Origin: CAZOWL01 sp964583605
Lineage (GTDB): Bacteria > Pseudomonadota > Gammaproteobacteria > Chromatiales > Chromatiaceae
Direction: 5' to 3'
Assembly (NCBI GenBank): GCA_964583605.1
Contig: CAZOWL010000039.1
Location: forward strand, 1 to 37,081
DNA length: 37,081 bases
A model generated the notes under the pieces. The model did no database searches, was not told the DNA's origin, and saw only the letters and a program-made list of their open reading frames with translations. This document shows positions 1 through 8,674 of the stretch, in pieces. Made by a program: the position numbers and the translations under genes. How positions within the stretch are numbered: position 1 is the stretch's first letter; each line of letters starts with the position of its first letter.

Positions 1-60
1 CTCCGATCCCCGCCGGCCCCTGAGCACAGTGTCCAGTGTGGGTAATAGACAGCCCATGGG

Positions 61-253
61 GTGAGGGAGCGATCAGCGGCGAGGCGACCTTTGATAATCC
101 GGGGTGGCTCGACTCGCTCCATGATCGTTACCATGAAATTCGCGGAGCACGTTCGCCCCCTCTTCCTCTGGGAGAGGGTTGGGGTGAGGGAACGATCAGG
201 GACGAGGCGGCATTTCATCGTCCGGGGTGGCTCGGCTCGTCCCATGATCGTTA
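61..253. repeat. Imperfect tandem repeat, about 123-bp period
   Basis: Bases 61-130 and 184-253 are two direct copies of a 70-base unit, with about 11 differences counted by eye. Both run from a GTGAGGGA block through a shared CCGGGGTGGCTCG core to ATGATCGTTA. The second copy ends on the TAA stop of apbC (complement of 251-253). The spacer holds the GC-rich block described in the next entry. No convincing gene lies in 1-250. Confidence 0.75.
139..192 (+). repeat. GC-rich dispersed repeat, left copy
   Basis: This 54-base stretch matches 37028-37081 in the same orientation at 50 of 54 positions by eye. Both copies carry GAGCACGTTCG or AAGCACGTTCG followed by CTCTGGGAGAGGG and TTGGGGTGAGGG. The CCTCT-GGG-AGAGG core can form a short hairpin with a 3-base loop. 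It looks like a dispersed intergenic repeat, not a gene. Confidence 0.75.
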
Positions 254-1354
254 GTTGTTTTGGATGACGATCCTGGGGAAGCGGGCGGCGTAATCCTTGG
301 CCTGCAGAGACAGCTTGGCGGCGGTGCGCCGGGCGATCTCGCGATAGATCTCGCTCACGCGAGACTGCGGTTGGGCCACAACGGTTGGTTTCCCGTTGTC
401 TGTCTCCTCACGGATGTGGGCACTGAGTGGCAGCGAGCCCAATAGCCGCACGCCGTATTGCTTGGCCATCCGCTCGCCGCCGCCCTCGCCAAAGATGTGC
501 TCTTCGTGCCCGCAGTTCGAGCAGATATGGGTGCTCATGTTCTCGACGATACCGAGCACCGGGACCTCAACCTTTTGAAACATTTTCAATCCCTTGCGCG
601 CATCTAGCAGGGCGATGTCCTGTGGCGTGGTGACGATCACGGCACCGGATACTGGCACCTTCTGGGCGAGTGTTAGCTGTGTATCCCCGGTGCCCGGCGG
701 CAAGTCGATGACGAGATAGTCGAGGTCGGACCAGTTGGTGTCGTTGAGCAGTTGCTCGAGGGCCTGGGTCACCATCGGTCCGCGCCAGATCATCGGAGTC
801 TCTTCTTCGATGAGGAAGCCGATCGACATGGCTTGCAGGTTATAGCTCATCATCGGCTCGAGCGTCTTGCCGTCCTTGGACTCGGGCTTGCCGGCAATCC
901 CGAGCATCCGCGGTTGCGAAGGCCCGTAGATGTCCGCGTCTAGAAGCCCGACCTGGGCGCCTTCGGCGGACAGCGCCAGCGCTAGGTTGACAGCCGTGGT
1001 CGACTTGCCGACGCCGCCCTTGCCTGATGCCACCGCGATGATGTTCTTGACGTTATCGATCGGCTTCAGTGCCTTCTGAACCGTGTGGGCTTGGATGCTC
1101 CAGCTGAGATCGACCGCTACCATGCCAACGCCCGGCACAGCGAGCACATGCTCCTTGACGGCCTCGGCGATCTGCTCGGCGATCCCTTTTGCGGGGAAAC
1201 CGAGGACGATGGTCACCTTGATCTGATCGCCCTCGATAGCGATGTCCTTGACACAATTGGCGCTCACCAGATCGCGCTCCAGATGGGGCTCTATGTACCC
1301 CTTGATGGCGGCTTGGATCTGTTCCTTCGTTGCTTCGGGCACTACTTCAGGCAT
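251..1354 (-). CDS. apbC: Iron-sulfur cluster carrier ATPase ApbC/Mrp
   Basis: This is a P-loop ATPase of the Mrp/NBP35 family, which carries and delivers 4Fe-4S clusters in the cytoplasm. The 367-residue product has an N-terminal DUF59/MIP18-like domain (about 8-85), a deviant Walker A motif GKGGVGKS at 111-118, the DxYGPS region near 141 and the paired cysteines C278 and C281 (CSNC) that bind the bridging cluster. I chose the start at 1354 because MPEVVPEA begins the conserved domain and a GGAG lies about eight bases upstream; the open frame extends 74 poor-quality codons further. It is divergent from metG, an arrangement I recall from pseudomonads. It may help mature the many Fe-S clusters of the neighbouring Rnf complex; that link is inference. 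Confidence 0.95.
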   Translation of the reverse strand: MPEVVPEATKEQIQAAIKGYIEPHLERDLVSANCVKDIAIEGDQIKVTIVLGFPAKGIAEQIAEAVKEHVLAVPGVGMVAVDLSWSIQAHTVQKALKPIDNVKNIIAVASGKGGVGKSTTAVNLALALSAEGAQVGLLDADIYGPSQPRMLGIAGKPESKDGKTLEPMMSYNLQAMSIGFLIEEETPMIWRGPMVTQALEQLLNDTNWSDLDYLVIDLPPGTGDTQLTLAQKVPVSGAVIVTTPQDIALLDARKGLKMFQKVEVPVLGIVENMSTHICSNCGHEEHIFGEGGGERMAKQYGVRLLGSLPLSAHIREETDNGKPTVVAQPQSRVSEIYREIARRTAAKLSLQAKDYAARFPRIVIQNN

Positions 1355-1654
1355 GACTGACTCCAGGATGCTTGGTCCGAATGGCGGTGGTTGTCCCCGC
1401 AGGCTGAGGTGTCCGTCGACATCAGTGTGGTCTCCCGACCGGGCGAGCCGGGGAGTGGCCGGGAGATCGGGCTCCTCGACGGAACATGAAGTTACGACCT
1501 CTCTCGCTCCCCAGAGGCCCGCGCCATCACGCGAACCCATCGTGCGCACAGTCTGTCTGGACGCACAGCAATTCAAGCGAGCGGGGTATTGGCCGCACTA
1601 CGTGGCCTCGTGCGATACTCAGCGGCTATTTTACGCCTTGCCGACGCAAGTCTG
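1355..1654. other. Divergent apbC-metG intergenic region
   Basis: These 300 bases separate two divergent genes and should hold promoters for both. I see the apbC Shine-Dalgarno complement next to 1354. I see no sigma70 pair strong enough to place and no additional small gene. Confidence 0.5.
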
Positions 1655-3706
1655 ATGATGATCGCGAAACGAGACATTCTCGTCACCAGCGCCCTGCCCT
1701 ACGCCAATGGACCGATTCACATCGGTCATCTCGTCGAGTACATCCAGACCGACATTTGGGCGCGGTTCCAGAAGATGCGGGGACACACCTGTCACTACGT
1801 CTGTGCCGATGACGCCCATGGTACCCCGATCATGCTGCGTGCCCGGCACGAGGGTATCACTCCGGAGGAGCTCATCAGCCGCGTGGCCGAGGAGCACAAG
1901 GCCGATTTCGCTGCCTTTCGCATCGGCTTCGACAACTACCACTCGACCCACTCCGCCGAGAATCGGCATTTCTGCGGTCTCATCTATCAGCGCAACCGCG
2001 AGGCGGGCCATATCCTCTCGCGCACGATCACGCAGGCCTACGATCCTGTCGAGCAGATCTTCCTCCCCGACCGCTTCATCCGCGGGGATTGCCCCAAGTG
2101 TGGTGCGCCGGATCAGTATGGCGACAACTGCGAGGCCTGTGGGGCGAGCTATTCCCCGAGCGAGCTGAAGAACCCCCGCTCGGTCCTGTCGGGGGCCGTC
2201 CCGGAGCAACGGGAATCCGAGCATTATTTCTTTCGTTTGGCCGATTTCGAGCCGATGCTGAAGGCTTGGACGCGCGGTGGCAGCCTGCAGAGCGAGGTCG
2301 CGAACAAGCTCGACGAGTGGTTCGAGGCCGGACTGCAAGAGTGGGACATCTCCCGCGATGCCCCCTACTTCGGCTTCGAGATCCCGGATCACCCGGGCAA
2401 GTTCTTCTACGTCTGGCTCGATGCCCCGATCGGCTACATGGCGAGCTTCCAAGACCTCTGCAATCGCGCGGGCCTGGACTTCAACCATTTCTGGGGAGCG
2501 GACTCCCCGGCGGAGCTCTACCACTTCATCGGCAAGGACATCATCTATTTTCACTCCCTGTTCTGGCCGGCCATGCTGCACGGGGCGGGCTTCAGGGTCC
2601 CATCGGCGATCTTCGCCCACGGCTTCCTGACCGTGGATGGCCAGAAGATGTCGAAGTCGCGTGGCACCTTCATCAAGGCGCGCACCTATCTCGATCACCT
2701 CGACCCCGAGTACCTTCGTTATTACTTCGCCGCAAAGCTGGGTCCGGGTGTCGACGATATCGATCTGAGCCTCGAGGACTTCACGGCCCGCGTCAATGCC
2801 GACCTGGTCGGCAAGCTCGTCAACATCGCAAGCCGCACAGCCTCGTTCATCACCAAGCGCTTCGCCGGGCGTCTCGCCGAGCGACTGGATGAGCCCGAGC
2901 TGCTTAACTCTTTCGTGCAGGCGGGCGACTCGATTGCCAGGGCCTACGAGCAGCGCGAGTACAGCCGCGCTGTGCGGGAGATCATGCAGCTCGCCGATCG
3001 GGCCAATCAGTACATCGACGAGCGTGCCCCTTGGGTCGTGGCCAAGCAGGGCGGCCACGAGGCCGAGCTGCAGGGCATCTGCACGATGGGGTTGAATCTG
3101 TTCCGGATGCTGATGGGCTACCTGCGTCCGGTGCTGCCCGGTACCGCAGCCGCGGCCGAGGCATTTCTGCGCATTCGGCCGCCGACCTGGGAGGAGCTTG
3201 GCAACCCGCTGCTCGGCTGCGAGATCGCCCCCTTCCGTCCGCTGTTGACACGTGTCGATCCGGATCGGGTCGCAGCGATGGTCGAGGCCTCGAAGGAGGA
3301 TCTGGCGCGCTCTCAGCAAGGGGGTCACCAAGCCTCGAGCGAGGCATCTCTCGAGCACCTGGCTCGCGATCCGATTAGCCCAACGGTCGACTTCGCCGAT
3401 TTTGCGAAGCTCGACCTACGCGTGGCGCGGATCGTCGCAGCCGAGCTCGTCCCGGGCGCGGACAAGTTGCTGCGTCTCTCGCTCGATCTCGGCGGCGAGT
3501 CGCGTACCGTGTTCGCTGGGATCCGCGCCGCCTATGATCCGGTGGATCTGCCAGGCCGCCTGACGGTCATGGTCGCCAACTTGGCGGCGCGCAAGATGCG
3601 CTTCGGTATCTCCGAGGGCATGGTCCTAGCAGCCGGGCCGGGCGGGTCCGAGATCTTCCTGCTCGCGCCCGACGCGGGTGCTGAGCCCGGCATGCGTGTG
3701 AAGTAA
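1655..3706 (+). CDS. metG: Methionyl-tRNA synthetase
   Basis: This enzyme charges initiator and elongator tRNA-Met with methionine in the cytoplasm. The 683-residue product shows the class I signatures HIGH at 22-25 and KMSKS at 331-335, the knuckle zinc site C146, C149, C159, C162, and a C-terminal EMAP/Trbp111-type tRNA-binding domain from about 577, so it is the long dimeric form close to the length of E. coli MetG. The start is one of two adjacent ATGs (1655 or 1658). The conserved ILVTSALPYANGPIHIGH block begins within ten residues of either, and the upstream frame 1589-1654 looks non-coding. The Shine-Dalgarno is weak. It ends 232 bases before rnfA and may be cotranscribed with it. Confidence 0.97.
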   Translation: MMIAKRDILVTSALPYANGPIHIGHLVEYIQTDIWARFQKMRGHTCHYVCADDAHGTPIMLRARHEGITPEELISRVAEEHKADFAAFRIGFDNYHSTHSAENRHFCGLIYQRNREAGHILSRTITQAYDPVEQIFLPDRFIRGDCPKCGAPDQYGDNCEACGASYSPSELKNPRSVLSGAVPEQRESEHYFFRLADFEPMLKAWTRGGSLQSEVANKLDEWFEAGLQEWDISRDAPYFGFEIPDHPGKFFYVWLDAPIGYMASFQDLCNRAGLDFNHFWGADSPAELYHFIGKDIIYFHSLFWPAMLHGAGFRVPSAIFAHGFLTVDGQKMSKSRGTFIKARTYLDHLDPEYLRYYFAAKLGPGVDDIDLSLEDFTARVNADLVGKLVNIASRTASFITKRFAGRLAERLDEPELLNSFVQAGDSIARAYEQREYSRAVREIMQLADRANQYIDERAPWVVAKQGGHEAELQGICTMGLNLFRMLMGYLRPVLPGTAAAAEAFLRIRPPTWEELGNPLLGCEIAPFRPLLTRVDPDRVAAMVEASKEDLARSQQGGHQASSEASLEHLARDPISPTVDFADFAKLDLRVARIVAAELVPGADKLLRLSLDLGGESRTVFAGIRAAYDPVDLPGRLTVMVANLAARKMRFGISEGMVLAAGPGGSEIFLLAPDAGAEPGMRVK

Positions 3707-3893
3707 CACCCCCAAGGGGTCCCGCCCGAGGGCACCTGGGCCCCCGGCCGCGCGCGGTCCCAATGCTTAAAATTGGCTCATCTGGCCCGTTTCCCGTACT
3801 CGATCCGGTTGTAAACAAAGGGTAAAGACCTGTAAGCTGCCGCGATTGTGCAGTTGCAGCAATTCTACCCTGAGGCTGGATCTTGCCCCTGTC

Positions 3894-3923
3894 GCGAGAA
3901 TCGAGTCAGCGAGAATCGACTCG
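3894..3923. promoter_or_regulatory. Direct and inverted repeat upstream of rnfA
   Basis: Two 14-base direct copies of GCGAGAATCGAGTC (3894-3907) and GCGAGAATCGACTC (3909-3922) differ at one base and are spaced 15 bases apart. The pair also contains the inverted arms CGAGTC (3902-3907) and GACTCG (3918-3923). It ends 15 bases before the rnfA ATG, in the leader. It could be a regulator site or an RNA hairpin limiting translation; neither is shown. The rest of the 232-base metG-rnfA gap has no gene. Confidence 0.45.
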
Positions 3924-3938
3924 GGCGATCTTCTATCA

Positions 3939-4520
3939 ATGACTGACTATGTCCTCATCCTTGTCGGGACGGTCCTCGTCAACAACTTCGTGCTGGTCAA
4001 GTTTCTCGGACTCTGTCCCTTCATGGGCGTGTCGAAGAAGCTCGAGACAGCGACGGGCATGGGGTTGGCGACGACGTTCGTGCTGACCTTGTCCTCGGTC
4101 TGCGCGTGGGTCGTCAACGAATACCTGTTGGTTCCGCTCGGCGTCGAGTACCTGCGGACCATCGCGTTCATCCTGGTGATCGCGGTCGTCGTGCAGTTCA
4201 CCGAGACGGTGATGCACAAGACGAGCCCGATGCTCTATCAGGTGCTCGGTATCTTCTTGCCTCTGATCACCACCAATTGCGCCGTGCTCGGCGTCGCGCT
4301 GCTCAATTTACAGGAGCAGCATACGTTCGTGGAGTCGGCCCTCTATGGCTTTGGTGCCGCGCTCGGCTTCTCGCTGGTGCTGGCCCTCTTTGCCGCCGTG
4401 CGCGAGCGCATCGCGGTTGCCGATGTGCCCGAGCCCTTCCAGGGTAGCGCCATCGCGATGGTCACGGCGGGTCTGATGTCGCTCGCCTTCATGGGCTTCG
4501 TCGGCCTGGTGGCCAACTGA
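3939..4520 (+). CDS. rnfA: Rnf electron transport complex subunit A
   Basis: This is an integral membrane subunit of the Rnf (Rsx) complex, which couples electron flow between NADH and ferredoxin to ion movement across the cytoplasmic membrane. The 193-residue product has the length I recall for E. coli RsxA, begins MTDYVLILVGTVLVNNFVL and is almost all hydrophobic, consistent with six helices. The family signatures NNFVLVKFLGLCPFMGVSK and TTNCAVLGVALL are present; the cysteine in each (near 25 and 110) is proposed in this family to hold a membrane 2Fe-2S centre. The start at 3939 matches the family N-terminus; the open frame runs 31 codons further up. First gene of rnfABCDGE. RnfA and RnfE are paralogues with opposite topology. 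Confidence 0.96.
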   Translation: MTDYVLILVGTVLVNNFVLVKFLGLCPFMGVSKKLETATGMGLATTFVLTLSSVCAWVVNEYLLVPLGVEYLRTIAFILVIAVVVQFTETVMHKTSPMLYQVLGIFLPLITTNCAVLGVALLNLQEQHTFVESALYGFGAALGFSLVLALFAAVRERIAVADVPEPFQGSAIAMVTAGLMSLAFMGFVGLVAN

Positions 4521-4535
4521 GCCGAGGACACCGCC

Positions 4536-5102
4536 GTGGTTGCTCCGATCCTTGCCATTGCCGCACTCGCTGCCGTCTTCGGGCTCGTGCTCGGCTACTC
4601 TGCGATCCGGTTTCGCGTCGAGGGTGACCCGATCGCAGACCAGATCGATGGGCTCTTACCGCAGACCCAGTGTGGCCAATGCGGCTATCCGGGCTGCCGC
4701 CCGTATGCCTTGGCCTTGGCCGCGGGCGAGGCGGAGATCGATCTCTGCACCCCCGGCGGTGAGTCCACGATGCGCGCCCTGGCCGATCTGTTGGGCCGGG
4801 AACCGGCGGCGGTCGAGGGCGAGGAGGAGCGGGCTAAGCTGGTCGCCGTCATCGACGAGCAGGCCTGTATTGGGTGCACCCAGTGCCTACGTGCCTGCCC
4901 CGTCGATGCGATCGTCGGGGCGGCTAAGCACCTGCACACCGTGATCGCGAGGGAGTGCACGGGATGTGGGCTCTGCGTCAGTCCTTGCCCGGTGGAATGT
5001 GTGCGCATGGAGCCAATCCCGGCCGAGGTGCGCAATTGGAAGTGGCCTTACCCGGCGACGCCATCCACGCCACAGCGGCCACTTGAGCGCGAGGCGGCCT
5101 AG
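4536..5102 (+). CDS. rnfB: Rnf complex ferredoxin-like subunit B
   Basis: RnfB is the peripheral iron-sulfur subunit that passes electrons to or from ferredoxin. The 188-residue product has an N-terminal membrane anchor (about 2-24), a 4Fe-4S domain with C46, C49, C54 and C71, and a two-cluster bacterial ferredoxin domain with C111/C114/C117/C121 and C141/C144/C147/C151. The tail is short and proline-rich. Translation starts at GTG 4536, preceded by GAGGA; no ATG fits the conserved N-terminus. It follows rnfA by 15 bases. A 141-base gap (5103-5243) with no credible gene separates it from rnfC, unusual within an otherwise tight operon. Confidence 0.96.
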   Translation: MVAPILAIAALAAVFGLVLGYSAIRFRVEGDPIADQIDGLLPQTQCGQCGYPGCRPYALALAAGEAEIDLCTPGGESTMRALADLLGREPAAVEGEEERAKLVAVIDEQACIGCTQCLRACPVDAIVGAAKHLHTVIARECTGCGLCVSPCPVECVRMEPIPAEVRNWKWPYPATPSTPQRPLEREAA

Positions 5103-5243
5103 CACCGCGCCTATCGATCTCGCTGCTGGATACAAAAGCAAGCGCTGTGCAGCACATCGGACCAGGAGGCACTGTGAGAGGGTGACGAGCGCCTCGCAGC
5201 TGAGTAGGTACGGCATGAGCCCCAGGCAGGTGATGAAACGTCC

Positions 5244-6932
5244 ATGAGCAGAGTGTCGTCTTTTCGTCTTCAGCGGTCGCGGCGGCGCCTCTGGCGCTTC
5301 CACGGCGGCATCCATGTGGCGGATGAGAAGACCTTGTCCAACGCCCAACCGATAGCTGAGGCACCGCTGCCGGGTCACCTGATCATGCCGCTTCAGCAGC
5401 ACATCGGGGCACCGGCCCGCCCGTGCGTCACCGTCGGTGAGCGCGTGCGCGCGGGGCAACGGATCGCCGAGCCGGCCGGCTACGTCAGCGCGCCGATCCA
5501 CGCGTCGAGCTCCGGCACCGTGCTGGCGATCGAGTCAAGACCGGTGCCGCATCCGTCGGGGCTGTCAGCACCCTGTATCGTCATCGAGACCGATGGCGCC
5601 GATGAGTGGGTCGAGCGGCTGCCGCGATTGATGGATTACCGGCACATCGACCGCGCACTGGTGCTTGAGCGCATCCGCATCTGCGGGATCGTCGGTCTCG
5701 GCGGGGCCTCGTTCCCGACGAGCGTCAAGCTCAACCCAGGGCCGGACCAGCCAATCAAGACCCTGATTATCAACGCCGCGGAATGCGAGCCCTACATCAC
5801 CTGCGACGACCGATTGATGCGTGAGCGCGCCGATACCGTCATCGAGGGCGTGCGCATCATCGAGCATCTCCTGGGCGTCGACGAGTGCCTGATCGGCATC
5901 GAGGACAACAAGCCAGAGGCGATCGCGGCCATGCGGGCCGCGCTGGCGGCGAGCGATCTCACCGGCAACACCGAGGTCGTGCCGATCCCGACGCTCTACC
6001 CGAGCGGCGGTGAGCGCCAGCTGATCAAGATCCTGACCGGCAAGGAGGTGCCTACCGACCACATCCCGGCCCAGATCGGTGTCGTGTGTCAGAACGTGAG
6101 CACCACTTTCGCTGTGGCCGAGGCGGTCCTTGAAGGCAAGCCGCTAATTTCACGAATTGTGACCGTTACGGGACGTGCGGTGGGTGAGCCACGGAACCTC
6201 GAGGTGCGCCTCGGCACGCCGGCCCATGAGCTGATTGCCCATTGCGGTGGCTATGTCGATGAGCCCCGCAAGCTCCTCAGCGGCGGACCGATGATGGGCG
6301 TTCAGCTGGCGACGGATCAGGTACCTGTCACCAAGGCCATGAACTGTCTGCTGGCCTTGACGCCGGCCGAGGCACCGGATCCGGGCCCGCCCCTGGCCTG
6401 CATCCGCTGCGGACGCTGCGCGGAGGTCTGCCCGGCGAACCTCCTGCCCCAGCAGATGTACTGGCATGCGCGGGCCAAAGACCTGGATAAGGTTCAGGAT
6501 TTCAAACTGTTCGACTGCATCGAGTGTGGTTGTTGTGCCCACGTCTGTCCGTCCCATATCCCGCTAGTTCAGTACTACCGCTACTCCAAGGTGTCGAGCT
6601 GGGTGCGGGATCAGGAGAAGCGCCAGGCTGAGCATGCGCGCGTCCGGCATGCGGCCAAGAAGGAACGGCTCGAGCGCTTGGAACGGGAGCGTCAGGCCAA
6701 GTTGAAGCAGAGGGCCACCGCGGTGGCTGCGAAGCCGGGCACCGGCCAGGATAAAGCCAAGCAGGAGGCCATTGCCGCTGCCCGCCAACGCGCTGCGGCG
6801 AAGAGGGTGTCTGTGGCGCGAGCGCCAGCCGGGTCGGGACCGGCTGCGAGACCAGAGGCGGAAGGGCCGAATGAGCCCGCCCCAGACCGCCGCGAGACCG
6901 TGGCCGTCACGGAATCGATCAGCGAGGATTAG
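5244..6932 (+). CDS. rnfC: Rnf complex NADH-binding subunit C
   Basis: RnfC is the soluble membrane-associated subunit with the NADH/FMN site and two 4Fe-4S clusters, related to complex I NuoF and NqrA. The 562-residue product starts with the conserved FHGGIHVADEKTLSN region. It has a Rossmann-like core with VGLGGASFPTSVKL and INAAECEPYITCDDR, a SLBB-like part, and the cluster motifs CIRCGRCAEVCP from C386 and CIECGCCAHVCP from C425. A long lysine/alanine/glutamate-rich tail (about 450-562) looks like a charged helical extension, as seen to varying length in other proteobacterial RnfC. The start ATG at 5244 has only an AGGTG about 12 bases upstream. It ends ten bases before rnfD. Confidence 0.96.
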   Translation: MSRVSSFRLQRSRRRLWRFHGGIHVADEKTLSNAQPIAEAPLPGHLIMPLQQHIGAPARPCVTVGERVRAGQRIAEPAGYVSAPIHASSSGTVLAIESRPVPHPSGLSAPCIVIETDGADEWVERLPRLMDYRHIDRALVLERIRICGIVGLGGASFPTSVKLNPGPDQPIKTLIINAAECEPYITCDDRLMRERADTVIEGVRIIEHLLGVDECLIGIEDNKPEAIAAMRAALAASDLTGNTEVVPIPTLYPSGGERQLIKILTGKEVPTDHIPAQIGVVCQNVSTTFAVAEAVLEGKPLISRIVTVTGRAVGEPRNLEVRLGTPAHELIAHCGGYVDEPRKLLSGGPMMGVQLATDQVPVTKAMNCLLALTPAEAPDPGPPLACIRCGRCAEVCPANLLPQQMYWHARAKDLDKVQDFKLFDCIECGCCAHVCPSHIPLVQYYRYSKVSSWVRDQEKRQAEHARVRHAAKKERLERLERERQAKLKQRATAVAAKPGTGQDKAKQEAIAAARQRAAAKRVSVARAPAGSGPAARPEAEGPNEPAPDRRETVAVTESISED

Positions 6933-6942
6933 AGGGACGCCG

Positions 6943-7986
6943 ATGCTCGCCAACATCATCTCGTCGCCGCACAGCGCCCGTATCCATCGCGTCGACCGGA
7001 TCATGCTGCAAGTGATCCTGGCCTTGATTCCAGGTGTCGCGGCGATGATCTGGCTGTTCGGCTGGGGCGTGCTGATCAACATCGTGCTGGCGAGCGCCGT
7101 CGCAGTAATGGCCGAGGCGGCAATCGTCAGGGGACGCGGACGCCCCGTGCTGGCGGCGATCGGGGACCTCAGTGCTGTTGTGACGGCGGTGCTTTTCGCC
7201 ATCGCCGTGCCGCCGTCGTTGCCTTGGTGGCTGACGGTCCTCGGCGTCCTGTTCGCGATCGTGATCGTCAAGCAGCTCTACGGCGGCCTTGGCTACAATC
7301 CCTTCAATCCGGCGATGGCCGGGTATGTCTTCCTGTTGATCTCCTACCCCGTGGCCATGACCTCCTGGCTGCCGCCGCAGGTGCTCGCCGAGCATCAGCT
7401 GACCTTTATCGACTCGCTGCGGGTCATCTTCCTGGGCATCCCTCCGGCGGGGATGGCGTGGGACGCAGTCACGATGGCGACACCTCTCGATGTCATGCGC
7501 ACCGCGCTCGAGGAGGGCGAGACGATCGCGCAGATCCGCCAGAGCCCGCTCTGGGCCGAGTATGGTGGCCGCGGCTGGGAGTGGCTTTCGTTTTGGTTCC
7601 TCATCGGCGGGCTGTTTCTGTTATGGCGGCGTGTCATCTCCTGGCAGATTCCCCTCTCGATGCTCGCTGGGCTTCTCGCCATGGCGGCCCTCTTCTGGTG
7701 GATAGATCCTCAGACGCACCCGTCGCCGCTCTTCCACCTGCTGAGCGGCGGGACCATCCTCTGCGCCTTCTTCATCGCCACAGATCCGGTCACGGCCTGC
7801 ACAACGCGACGCGGCCAGCTCGTCTTCGGGGCCCTCATCGGCGTGGTGGTCTTCGTCATTCGGACCTGGGGCGGCTACCCGGATGCCGTGGCATTTGCGG
7901 TGTTGCTGATGAACATCGCCGCACCGACGCTGGAGCAGCTGACGCAGCCGCGCGTCTTCGGCCATGGGAGGATATTGGATGAATAA
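6943..7986 (+). CDS. rnfD: Rnf complex membrane flavoprotein subunit D
   Basis: RnfD is a polytopic membrane subunit carrying covalent FMN, homologous to NqrB. The 347-residue product has about ten hydrophobic segments and the GYNPFNPAMAGY motif of the family (near 115). The flavinylated threonine should be T180 in TMATPLD; many homologues have an SGAT-like sequence here, so the first two positions are slightly divergent while the terminal AT is kept. The start at 6943 (MLANIISSPH) follows rnfC by ten bases with AGAGGGACGCCG upstream; the open frame extends artificially into rnfC. Its 3' end overlaps rnfG by eight bases, implying coupled translation. Confidence 0.95.
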   Translation: MLANIISSPHSARIHRVDRIMLQVILALIPGVAAMIWLFGWGVLINIVLASAVAVMAEAAIVRGRGRPVLAAIGDLSAVVTAVLFAIAVPPSLPWWLTVLGVLFAIVIVKQLYGGLGYNPFNPAMAGYVFLLISYPVAMTSWLPPQVLAEHQLTFIDSLRVIFLGIPPAGMAWDAVTMATPLDVMRTALEEGETIAQIRQSPLWAEYGGRGWEWLSFWFLIGGLFLLWRRVISWQIPLSMLAGLLAMAALFWWIDPQTHPSPLFHLLSGGTILCAFFIATDPVTACTTRRGQLVFGALIGVVVFVIRTWGGYPDAVAFAVLLMNIAAPTLEQLTQPRVFGHGRILDE

Positions 7987-8674
7987 GGCGCCGATGTTCA
8001 TAGCGGCCTTTGTCCTGAGTGCCTTCGCTGTTGCCGGCGTGGGCCTGGTCGCGGTCACCCAGTCGGTGACGGCCGAGCGCATCGCGGGCAATGAGCGTGA
8101 CGCCTTGATGAGCAAGCTCCAGGCGCTTGTGCCGGACGCGACGATCGAGAACGATCCGCTCGCGGAGCGCGCCGTCGTCAGCGCCCCCGACCTCCTCGGC
8201 GGCGAGAGCACCCAAGTCTACCGCGTGCGCAGTGGCGGTGAGCTGGTCGCAGTGATCCTCGATCCAACGGTGCCGAATGGCTATGCCGGGCCGATCAAGC
8301 TACTCGTCTCCGTGTTGGCCGATCATTCTCTCGGGGGGGTCCGAGTGCTTGCCCACCACGAGACGCCGGGGCTCGGCGACAAGATCGAGGAGCGCAAATC
8401 GGACTGGATCTTGAGCTTCAACGGTCGATCCTTGGGGAACCCCCCGCCCGAACGGTGGGCCGTCAAGCGCGACGGCGGCATATTCGACCAGTTCACTGGT
8501 GCGACCATCACCCCGCGCTCGATTGTGCGCGCTGTCAAGGGCACGCTGCAATTCGTCGAGAGAGAGTCCGACGAGCTCTTCCCGGATGCCGACGCCGAGG
8601 GGCTGGAGACCGCCACCCCGGCCAGCGGAAAGGCGGCGACCGCCGGCGTTGAAACGGGCAGGGAGACCTCATAA
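7979..8674 (+). CDS. rnfG: Rnf complex flavoprotein subunit G
   Basis: RnfG is a single-span membrane protein with a periplasmic FMN-binding domain, homologous to NqrC. The 231-residue product has one N-terminal membrane helix (about 4-25) and the flavinylation motif TGAT at 173-176, where FMN is joined by a phosphoester to T176. The periplasmic domain also shows the GYAGPIKLLV and HHETPGLGDKI blocks. The start at 7979 is chosen over 7964 because GGGAGG lies seven bases upstream and homologues begin here. It overlaps the rnfD stop by eight bases and the rnfE start by one base. Confidence 0.95.
   Translation: MNKAPMFIAAFVLSAFAVAGVGLVAVTQSVTAERIAGNERDALMSKLQALVPDATIENDPLAERAVVSAPDLLGGESTQVYRVRSGGELVAVILDPTVPNGYAGPIKLLVSVLADHSLGGVRVLAHHETPGLGDKIEERKSDWILSFNGRSLGNPPPERWAVKRDGGIFDQFTGATITPRSIVRAVKGTLQFVERESDELFPDADAEGLETATPASGKAATAGVETGRETS

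Noticed and set aside
1631..3358. 575-residue open frame opposite metG
   Set aside because: It is antisense to the fully intact methionyl-tRNA synthetase and has shadow-frame composition.
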